Source: DATJPD01 sp036394195
Lineage (GTDB): Bacteria; Pseudomonadota; Alphaproteobacteria; CACIAM-22H2
Assembly: GCA_036394195.1 (NCBI GenBank)
Contig: DASWFO010000111.1
Span: forward strand, 1 to 25,095
DNA: 25,095 bases
Direction of reading: 5' to 3'
Part shown: piece after piece, positions 13,079-19,176 of the stretch
Numbering within the stretch: the first letter of the stretch is position 1
Layout: the number at the start of each line of letters is the position of its first letter
Translations under genes and position numbers: made by a program
The notes under the pieces: model-generated
Seen by the model: the letters and a program-made list of their open reading frames with translations, nothing else
Database searches by the model: none
What the model was told of the DNA's origin: nothing

Positions 13079-14130
13079 CCTACCTCGCCAAGCCCAAGCT
13101 CCACCACCCGAAGCTGCCGACGAACAAGCTCGGCTACACGCGCCGCGACTACGAAGGCTCGGTGTCGACGCTGTGCGCCGGCTGCGGCCACGATTCGATC
13201 TCGGCGGCCATCATACAGGCCTGCTTCAACCTCGACCTGCCGCCGCACCGCATCGCCAAGCTGTCGGGCATCGGGTGCTCGTCCAAGACGCCGACCTACT
13301 TCCTCGGCAACAGCCACGGCTTCAACAGCGTCCACGGCCGCATGCCGTCGGTGCTCACCGGCGCCAATCTCGCCAACAATGACCTGATCTATCTCGGCGT
13401 GTCCGGCGACGGCGATTCGGCGTCGATCGGCCTCGGCCAGTTCGCGCATTGCCTCCGCCGCGGCGTCAACATGGTCTACCTGGTCGAGAACAACGGCGTG
13501 TACGGCCTGACCAAGGGCCAGTTCTCGGCCACCGCCGACAAGGGCTCGAAGAGCAAGAAGGGGGCGCTCAACAACGACGCGCCGATCGATCTGATCGGCA
13601 TGGCCTTGCAGCTCGGCGCCACCTATGTCGCGCGCAGCTTCTCGGGCGACAAGACCCAGCTGGTGCCGCTGATCGAAGGCGCCATCCTGCACAAGGGGGC
13701 CGCGTTCATCGACTGCATCAGCCCGTGCGTCGCGTTCAACAACCACGACGGCTCGACCAAGAGCTTCGACTATGTCCGCGAGCACAACGCGGCGGTGAAT
13801 TACCTTGATGTGATCATGCCGCGCGCCGAGATCACCGCGGATTATGCGCCGGGCACGGTCGAGGAGGTGCGCCAGCACGACGGCTCGGTGCTCCGCCTGC
13901 GCAAGCTCGCCGCCGACTACGACGTGCACAACCGCATCGCCGCGATGAGCTACTTCCAGGAGCGCCAGGCCGCCGGCGAGGTCGTGACCGGGCTGCTCTA
14001 TGTCGATCCGGATCCGACCGACCTGCACGGCTATCTCAACACCGTGCCGGCCCCGCTGAACGCGCTCACCGAGAAAGAGCTCTGCCCGGGTTCGGCGGCG
14101 CTCGACAAGATGAACGCGGCCCTGCGTTAG
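13075..14130 (+). CDS. korB: 2-oxoacid:acceptor oxidoreductase, TPP-binding beta subunit (KorB-like)
   Basis: The 351-aa beta subunit binds TPP and a 4Fe-4S cluster. Cysteines 34 and 37 (CAGCGHDS), 68 (GIGCSS) and 218 (ISPCVAFN) match the four cluster ligands of this family. The TPP motif runs from GDGDSASIGLGQ (111-122) to ENNGVYGLTKGQ (138-149). The C-terminal extension, about residues 240-351, is normal for KorB. The start ATG overlaps the korA stop in an ATGA, which indicates translational coupling. The gene order korC-korA-korB and the lack of a gap argue for one protein complex. A palindromic repeat lies 50 bp after its stop. Confidence 0.93.
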   Translation: MTYLAKPKLHHPKLPTNKLGYTRRDYEGSVSTLCAGCGHDSISAAIIQACFNLDLPPHRIAKLSGIGCSSKTPTYFLGNSHGFNSVHGRMPSVLTGANLANNDLIYLGVSGDGDSASIGLGQFAHCLRRGVNMVYLVENNGVYGLTKGQFSATADKGSKSKKGALNNDAPIDLIGMALQLGATYVARSFSGDKTQLVPLIEGAILHKGAAFIDCISPCVAFNNHDGSTKSFDYVREHNAAVNYLDVIMPRAEITADYAPGTVEEVRQHDGSVLRLRKLAADYDVHNRIAAMSYFQERQAAGEVVTGLLYVDPDPTDLHGYLNTVPAPLNALTEKELCPGSAALDKMNAALR

Positions 14131-14180
14131 GCGGCCCGTTAGCCCCTCCGCGCGAAAGCGGGGACGCGTCCTCTTTTACC

Positions 14181-14256
14181 CGTCATGCCCCGCGCAGGCG
14201 GGGCATCCATGGTTCAACCGGCACGATGGATGCCCCGAACAAGTCGGGGCATGACG
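14181..14256. repeat. REP-like palindromic repeat between korB and vapC
   Basis: The 76-bp element begins CGTCAT and ends ATGACG with two hairpins (GCCCCGCGCAGGCGGGGC and GCCCCGAACAAGTCGGGGC) and the linker CATGGTTCAACCGGCACGATGG split between them. It is a diverged relative of 3372-3441 and 5556-5673. It lies between two convergent genes. Confidence 0.85.
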
Positions 14257-14291
14257 GAACAGCGCGAAAGGCCGCCCTCTAGCAGGGCATC

Positions 14292-14687
14292 TCACGTCAG
14301 CACGTCGCGCGCCAGCCCGTGCGACGCTTGCTTGAGGCGGTTGTCGTTCGTCCACAAGGCATCGCAGCGATGGTGCTGAGCACAGGCGAGGTGGAGTGCA
14401 TCGGGCGTTTTCACGCCAAAGTGCGCGCGGAGCTGTGCTGCCTGGAGATACACCAGCTCCGGCATGGCCAACGCCACGAACCGGTCGAACAGCTCGGAGT
14501 AGGTTCGCTGGAGAACGACGTCCCCAAGCCTGGTCGGCGCGACGAGGCACTCGCATTTCACCAGCGGAGAAATCCCGAAGCGCTCCCCGGCCGCTCGCGT
14601 CATGGCTCTTGCGACTGCGTCACCCCAGCGGGCGTGCCGCTCGGCGAGATAAATCAGCAAGCACGAGTCGACATAGATCAATCCCAA
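14292..14687 (-). CDS. vapC: VapC-like PIN-domain ribonuclease toxin
   Basis: The 131-aa PIN-domain protein has the four acidic metal ligands of VapC toxins: Asp7 (IYVDSCLLIYL), Glu46 (KCECLV), Asp96 (KTPDALHLACA) and Asp115 (TNDNRL). VapC toxins cleave specific RNAs, often tRNA or rRNA. The start is a TTG. The TTG at 14687 has GAGGAA 8 nt upstream; a second TTG at 14681 overlaps the vapB stop as TTGA and would give the more usual MIYVDS start. Either way it is translationally coupled to vapB. A use of TTG fits low toxin output. Confidence 0.92.
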   Translation of the reverse strand: MGLIYVDSCLLIYLAERHARWGDAVARAMTRAAGERFGISPLVKCECLVAPTRLGDVVLQRTYSELFDRFVALAMPELVYLQAAQLRAHFGVKTPDALHLACAQHHRCDALWTNDNRLKQASHGLARDVLT

Positions 14688-14941
14688 GAGGCGCGTTCCT
14701 CGTCGATGGTGGCATCAATTTCCTTTGTCGAACGTCGCGCATAGGTAGGAAGAGGATGGGCTTTGAGCCAGTCGAGAATCGCCCGTGCGCTACCCGTTTC
14801 TGCCGACTCTGCCGCTCCTGACGCGGGTACGAGCCGCGCCACGGGCTCGCCGCGGTTGGCGATAATCACCTCTTCGCCGGCTTGGGCAGCCTTGATCAGC
14901 TGCGAGAGGCGGTTTTTGGCTTCCAGAATGTTGACCTTCAT
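14678..14941 (-). CDS. vapB: VapB-like antitoxin of the Phd/YefM type
   Basis: The 87-aa protein begins MKVNILEAKNRLSQLI and continues GEEVIIANRGEPVARLVP, the typical DNA-binding half of Phd/YefM antitoxins. The C-terminal tail (IDATIDEERASWD) would bind the PIN toxin. The ATG at 14941 is preferred to an upstream in-frame start at 14977 because homologues begin at MKVNI. It overlaps vapC by 10 bp. Three exact 9-bp repeats lie 39-65 bp upstream, in the promoter region. Confidence 0.92.
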   Translation of the reverse strand: MKVNILEAKNRLSQLIKAAQAGEEVIIANRGEPVARLVPASGAAESAETGSARAILDWLKAHPLPTYARRSTKEIDATIDEERASWD

Positions 14942-14979
14942 GACGAGATTCCCGGTTGCTCGAGACAAGGCTATCACAC

Positions 14980-15006
14980 TTGGCCAAGTTGGCCAAGTTG
15001 GCCAAG
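14980..15006 (-). repeat. Three tandem TTGGCCAAG repeats ahead of vapBC
   Basis: TTGGCCAAG occurs three times head to tail (14980-15006). Each unit holds the perfect palindrome TTGGCCAA. The block is 39-65 bp upstream of the vapB ATG, where a promoter and operator are expected, so these may be antitoxin binding sites. A 9-bp tandem could also change copy number by slippage. Confidence 0.7.
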
Positions 15007-15078
15007 TCGATGGGTGCCCCGGCCTGGCACTGCGCCGCCGCGAAGGACCGGGGGCGCGAAGAAAAGACTTGAGCGGGA

Positions 15079-15176
15079 GGGTGAGGTGTTTTACCGCCTG
15101 CGCAGATGGTCAGACCCACCTCACCCGCTCGCTTCGCTCGCACCCTCTCCTCCGCCCTGAAGGGCGGAGAGGGTCA
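15079..15176. repeat. Hairpin cluster in the gap between vapB and the CoxL-like gene
   Basis: GGGTGAGGTG (15079-15088) pairs exactly with CACCTCACCC (15117-15126). Just after it, CTCCGCCC and GGGCGGAG form a hairpin with a TGAA loop (15150-15169). The rest of the 369-bp gap (14942-15310) shows no gene. These are probably dispersed palindromes; the second hairpin lacks a T-run. Confidence 0.6.
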
Positions 15177-15310
15177 TTCAGGCGGCATCCCGCCGCTTTG
15201 GTGAGCATGCGCCGGCAGCACCCCTGACCCCAGCCGTGCCCCCTCGATTTGGGCGCGGCAATGCTCTAATTTCGACCGCCCAGTTCCCCGCACGACCCAC
15301 GGACAGGTTC

Positions 15311-17668
15311 ATGAATTTGCAAAACAAGCCGACCGACTGGTCGGTCGAGAAATTCGGCGTTGGCCAGCCGGTGCCGCGCACCGAGGACCCGCGCCTGCTG
15401 CGCGGCGAGGGCCGCTATACCGACGACCTCAACCTGCCCCGGCAGGCCTACGCGGTGATCATCCGCAGCCGCTACGCGCACGGCGTCATCCGCAAGATCG
15501 ACAGCGCCGCCGCCCGGAGCATGCCCGGCGTGCTCGGGATCTGGACCGGCGCCGACCTGAAAGCGGCCGGCTACGGGACGCTGAAATGCATCACGCCGTT
15601 CCCCAACCGCGACGGCACCCCGATGAAGAAGCCGGCGCGTCCGGCGCTGGCGGTCGACAAGGTGCGCTGGGTCGGTGACCCGGTCGGGTTCGTGGTGGCG
15701 GAGACCGCGGCCCAGGCGCGCGACGCGGCCGAGGCGGTCGAGGTCGACATCGACCCGCTGCCGGCGGTGACCGACTCCGCGGCGGCGACCAAGCCCGGCG
15801 CGCCGCAGATCTTCGACGACGTGCCGAACAACATTTCCCTCGATTATCATTTCGGCGACGCGGCGAAGGTCGACGCGGCGTTCAAGCAGGCGGCGCATGT
15901 GACGCGCCTCGCCCTGGTCAACACGCGCCTCGTGGTCAACGCCATGGAGCCGCGGTCGGCCCTCGCCGTCTATGACGCCGAGACGGACGGCTGGACCTTG
16001 CATGTCGGCTCGCAGGGCGTGTTCGGCCTGCGCGGCCAGGTGGCCGACCTGATGAACGTGAAGCCGGACAAGATCCGCGTGCTCACCGGCAATGTCGGCG
16101 GCTCGTTCGGCATGAAGGCGGCCGCCTACCCCGAATATGCCTGCCTGTTCCATGCCGCCCGCCTCCTGAAGCGGCCGGTGAAATGGACCGACGAGCGGTC
16201 GGAGAGCTTCCTCTCCGACAGCCATGGCCGCAATTCCGACGTCGTGGGCGAGCTGGCGCTCGACAAGGACGGCAATTTCCTCGCCATCCGCCTCTCGGGC
16301 TATGCCAATTGCGGCGCCTATCTCAGCTTCGTCGGCCCGTTGGCTCACACGCTGAACGCGGTGAAGAACACGATCAGCGTCTACAAGACGCCGCTCATCG
16401 AGCATTCGATGAAATGCGTGTTCACCACCACGACCCCGCTCGGCCCCTATCGCGGCGCCGGCCGCCCCGAGGCGAACTACTACATGGAGCGGCTGATCGA
16501 CACCGCCGCCGCCGAGATGGGCATCGACCGCGTCGAGCTGCGCCGGCGCAACCACATCAAGCCGAGCCAGATGCCCTACAAGGCGCCGTCGGAACAGACC
16601 TACGACAGCGGCGACTTCCCGACTATTCTGGAGAAGGCGCTGCAGGTCGCCGACTGGAGCGGGTTCGACGCGCGCAAGGCCGACAGCAAGACGCGCGGCA
16701 AGCTGCGCGGCCGCGGCATGAGCGACTTCCTCGAGGCGACGGCGCCGCCGAACAAGGAGATGGGCGGCCTCCGCTTCGAGGCGGACGGCACGGTCACCAT
16801 CGTCACCGGCACGCTCGACTACGGCCAGGGCCACGCGGCGCCGTTCGCGCAGGTGCTGAGCCAGCGGCTCGGCATCCCCTTCGACCGCATCCGCCTGCTG
16901 CAGGGCGACAGCAACGAGCTGATCGTCGGTGGCGGCACCGGCGGCTCGCGCTCGGCGATGAACAGCGGTGCGGCCATCGTGCTGGCGAGCGACAAGGTCA
17001 TCGAGAACGGCCGCGCGCTGGCGGCGCATGTGCTCGAGGCGGCGGCGGCCGACATCGAGTTCAAGGCCGGCCGCTTTGCCATCGCTGGCACCGACCGCGG
17101 CATCGGCCTGCTCGAGCTCGCCGAGCAGCTGCGCGGCATGAAAAACCTGCCGGGCGACCTGCCGACGCTCGACGTCAAGCTCGCCTATGACGGGGCGCCG
17201 TCGACCTTTCCGAACGGCTGCCACATCGCCGAGGTGGAAATCGATCCGGACACCGGCGTGGTCGACGTGGTCAAGTACTCGGCGGTCAACGATTTCGGCA
17301 ACGTGCTCAACCCGCTCATCGTCGACGGCCAGCTGCACGGCGGCGTGGTGCAGGGGATCGGCCAGGCGCTGATCGAGCGCACGGTCTACAACGAGGACGG
17401 CCAGCCGCTGACCGGCTCCTACATGGATTACGGGATGCCGCGCGCCGGCGACGTGCCGGCCTTCACGTCCATCAACCACGCCGTGCCGGCGACGACCAAT
17501 CCGCTGGGCGTCAAGGGCTGCGGCGAGGCCGGCTGTGCCGGATCGTTCCCGGCGGTGATGAACGCGGTGGTCGACGCGCTCCGCGACCACGGGGTGCGCC
17601 ATATCGACATGCCGGCGACGCCGGAGCGGGTGTGGCAGGCGATCCAGGGGGCCCGCAAGTCGGCGTGA
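15311..17668 (+). CDS. CoxL-like molybdopterin-binding hydroxylase large subunit (form II-like, orphan)
   Basis: The 785-aa product belongs to the xanthine dehydrogenase / aerobic CO dehydrogenase large-subunit family, which hydroxylates substrates at a molybdenum-cytosine-dinucleotide centre. GxGQPVPRTEDPRLLRGEG-type start (residues 17-34), NVGGSFGMK (261-269), GPYRGAGRPE (378-387), YGQGHAAPFAQVL and KGCGEAGCAG with catalytic Glu739 are all present. True form I CO dehydrogenases have AYxCSFR where this has PYRGAGR, so it is form II-like and its substrate is unknown; CO oxidation is not supported. The usual FAD and 2Fe-2S subunits are absent on both sides: the neighbours are vapBC and a response regulator. 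The ATG at 15311 has GGACAGG just upstream; the frame is open to 15236 but gives no conserved sequence. Confidence 0.9.
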   Translation: MNLQNKPTDWSVEKFGVGQPVPRTEDPRLLRGEGRYTDDLNLPRQAYAVIIRSRYAHGVIRKIDSAAARSMPGVLGIWTGADLKAAGYGTLKCITPFPNRDGTPMKKPARPALAVDKVRWVGDPVGFVVAETAAQARDAAEAVEVDIDPLPAVTDSAAATKPGAPQIFDDVPNNISLDYHFGDAAKVDAAFKQAAHVTRLALVNTRLVVNAMEPRSALAVYDAETDGWTLHVGSQGVFGLRGQVADLMNVKPDKIRVLTGNVGGSFGMKAAAYPEYACLFHAARLLKRPVKWTDERSESFLSDSHGRNSDVVGELALDKDGNFLAIRLSGYANCGAYLSFVGPLAHTLNAVKNTISVYKTPLIEHSMKCVFTTTTPLGPYRGAGRPEANYYMERLIDTAAAEMGIDRVELRRRNHIKPSQMPYKAPSEQTYDSGDFPTILEKALQVADWSGFDARKADSKTRGKLRGRGMSDFLEATAPPNKEMGGLRFEADGTVTIVTGTLDYGQGHAAPFAQVLSQRLGIPFDRIRLLQGDSNELIVGGGTGGSRSAMNSGAAIVLASDKVIENGRALAAHVLEAAAADIEFKAGRFAIAGTDRGIGLLELAEQLRGMKNLPGDLPTLDVKLAYDGAPSTFPNGCHIAEVEIDPDTGVVDVVKYSAVNDFGNVLNPLIVDGQLHGGVVQGIGQALIERTVYNEDGQPLTGSYMDYGMPRAGDVPAFTSINHAVPATTNPLGVKGCGEAGCAGSFPAVMNAVVDALRDHGVRHIDMPATPERVWQAIQGARKSA

Positions 17669-17809
17669 CACGGGAGCGCCCCTGTAACCAGGGGCCGTCC
17701 CAAATGGTCACTGGCGCGTCACAGTTGCCATGATATGGTTTTCGGGGGCATTGGCTGGGTCGTGCGCCGGGCTGCGGCGCGTGCGGAATGTGCAGAAGAC
17801 GGAGGCCGG

Positions 17810-18190
17810 ATGCCCGACTCACCGCTTGCAGGACACCGGGTCTTCCTCGCCGAAGACGAGATGCTCGTCTCGATGCTGGTTGAAGACGTCATCACCGGCC
17901 TCGGCTGCGAGCTCGTCGGTCCCGCCGCCAGCCGCGACAAGGCCCTGGCGCTGGCCGCGGCCGAACAGCTCGACGCGGCCCTGCTCGACGTCAACCTGGG
18001 CGGCGAGCCCGTCTACCCCGTCGCCGACCTGCTGAAGGCGCGCGGCGTCCCGTTCGCCTTCATCACCGGCTACGGCAACGGCGGCATCTCGCCCCGCTAT
18101 GCGGCCGTGCGGACGCTGACCAAGCCGTTCCCGCTCGCCACCGTCGAACACACCATCAGCGAGCTGATCCGCGAGAAGAGCGGGACGTAG
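17810..18190 (+). CDS. Single-domain response regulator (CheY-like receiver)
   Basis: The 126-aa protein is a stand-alone receiver domain with no output domain. It has the acidic pair Glu15-Asp16 (FLAEDEMLV), phospho-acceptor Asp60 (ALLDVNLGG), Thr86 (FITGYG) and Lys105 (LTKPF). The ITGYG and LTKPFPLATVE style is typical of alphaproteobacterial single-domain regulators that work with HWE/HisKA2-type kinases; no kinase is present here. The ATG at 17810 follows GGAGG with a short 4-nt gap. The longer frame from 17735 has no receiver sequence before this point. Confidence 0.92.
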   Translation: MPDSPLAGHRVFLAEDEMLVSMLVEDVITGLGCELVGPAASRDKALALAAAEQLDAALLDVNLGGEPVYPVADLLKARGVPFAFITGYGNGGISPRYAAVRTLTKPFPLATVEHTISELIREKSGT

Positions 18191-18206
18191 ATTCCCGTTT
18201 CTCCTG

Positions 18207-18369
18207 CGTCATTCCCGCGCAAGCGGGAATCCAGGATTCAAACCACGGAGGCACGGAGTACACGGAGCGTGAGAGAGCAGTCTCTTCTCCGCGTCCTCCG
18301 TGTCTCCGTGGTGATTTTCCTGGATGCCGGCTCCCCGCCTTCGCGGGGACAAGCTTCGCCGGCATGACG
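18207..18369. repeat. Composite palindromic repeat 1
   Basis: The 163-bp element runs from CGTCATTCCCGC to GGCATGACG. Its left hairpin (CCCGCGCAAGCGGG) matches 3372-3441. Between the halves sits a self-complementary block (18241-18312) that starts AACCACGGAGGCACGGAG and ends CTCCGTGTCTCCGTGGT. The right hairpin is CCCCGCCTTCGCGGGG. Confidence 0.85.
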
Positions 18370-18399
18370 AGTGTGGAGAGGTCGCGCCGCGCTCTCACC

Positions 18400-18608
18400 C
18401 GTCACCCCGCACTTGATGCGGGGTCCAGTCCGATCGGAAAAATAAACCACAGAGACACAGAGGACACGAAGCGAAGAGAAGAGCTTATCTCGCCTCTCCT
18501 CCGTGATCTCCGTGCCTCCGTGGTTGAATTTTCTGGGTGCCGGCCTGCGCTGCGTTGGCGGCCTTCAAGGCCGCCGACGGGCGCGAAGAATCTGGCGCCG
18601 GCATGACG
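18400..18608. repeat. Composite palindromic repeat 2
   Basis: The 209-bp element runs from CGTCACCCCGC to GGCATGACG. It contains a diverged copy of the same block (18445-18525, ACCACAGAGACACAGAG to GTGCCTCCGTGGT). It also contains the GCGGCCTTCAAGGCCGC module that is inserted at 5556-5673. With the preceding element it fills the 434-bp gap 18191-18624, where I see no gene. Confidence 0.85.
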
Positions 18609-18624
18609 ATGTGGAGGGTTCGGG

Positions 18625-19020
18625 TTATCCCTTGCCCTGGCGATAGGCCTCGATGGCGCGGAAGGCGCTGCGGAAGCCTTCGGCGGCGACGGGAACGCCC
18701 GCGTAGACGCCGGCCTGCAGGAGAATTTCGGCGATCTCGTCTTCGGTGACGCCGTTGTTGAGGGCACCCTTGGTGTGCACCTCCAGCTCGTGCCAGCGCG
18801 CCAGTGCGGTGAGCATCGCGATGTTGAGCATGCTGCGCGTCTTGCGGTCGAGCCCCGGCCGCACCCAGACATTGCCCCAGCAATGGTCGACGGTGAACTC
18901 GAGGAAGTGCTGGTTGAACGGATCGGTCTTACCGCTTTTGACGTACGGCGTGCCGAGCACTTCTTCGCGCACCCGCGCGCCGGCCTCGTGACGCTGCTCG
19001 ACGGTCTGGTATTTGGCCAT
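18625..19020 (-). CDS. Carboxymuconolactone decarboxylase family protein (PcaC-like)
   Basis: The 131-aa protein resembles 4-carboxymuconolactone decarboxylase of the protocatechuate branch of the beta-ketoadipate pathway: NQHFLEFTVDHCWGNVW, RPGLDRKTRSMLNIAML, HELEVHTKGALNNGVTEDE and AGVPVAAEGFRSAF are all typical. The length is normal. The ATG at 19020 with GGAGGAAAGTG upstream is preferred to the GTG at 19023. No other pca genes are near, so a role in protocatechuate use is not shown; many paralogues of this fold have other substrates. It is divergent from the Abhydrolase gene with a 156-bp shared upstream region. Confidence 0.87.
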   Translation of the reverse strand: MAKYQTVEQRHEAGARVREEVLGTPYVKSGKTDPFNQHFLEFTVDHCWGNVWVRPGLDRKTRSMLNIAMLTALARWHELEVHTKGALNNGVTEDEIAEILLQAGVYAGVPVAAEGFRSAFRAIEAYRQGKG

Positions 19021-19116
19021 CACTTTCCTCCATCGATTTGAGTTATCGCCGCTGCACGACTAATCTTAAGACCAATAATCCAAAACCCGGGGCCGGTCAG
19101 GCCTGTTTTTGGACTC

Positions 19117-19158
19117 ACCGTTCCGATCGCAACCGTTCCGATCGTCGCGTTACGATCG
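19117..19158 (+). promoter_or_regulatory. Iterons ahead of the Abhydrolase gene
   Basis: ACCGTTCCGATCG occurs exactly at 19117-19129 and 19132-19144, and with three changes at 19146-19158. The period is 14-15 bp. They end 18 bp before the ATG at 19177, so they are within the promoter or leader. They could be operator sites for a regulator; no candidate regulator is adjacent. Confidence 0.6.
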
Positions 19159-19176
19159 CGTTGGGGGGACCGCCAG

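Noticed and set aside
14980..15006. CRISPR-like repeat
   Set aside because: The units are 9 bp with no spacers; they are a simple tandem repeat.
15311..17668. Calling this gene aerobic CO dehydrogenase (coxL)
   Set aside because: The form I signature AYxCSFR is absent (PYRGAGR here) and the M and S subunits are not adjacent.
15266..17671. An 801-codon minus-strand frame
   Set aside because: Antisense to the CoxL-like gene and of composition typical of a GC-skew shadow.
18207..18608. Insertion sequence
   Set aside because: The palindromes are short and contain no transposase; they are REP-like repeats.
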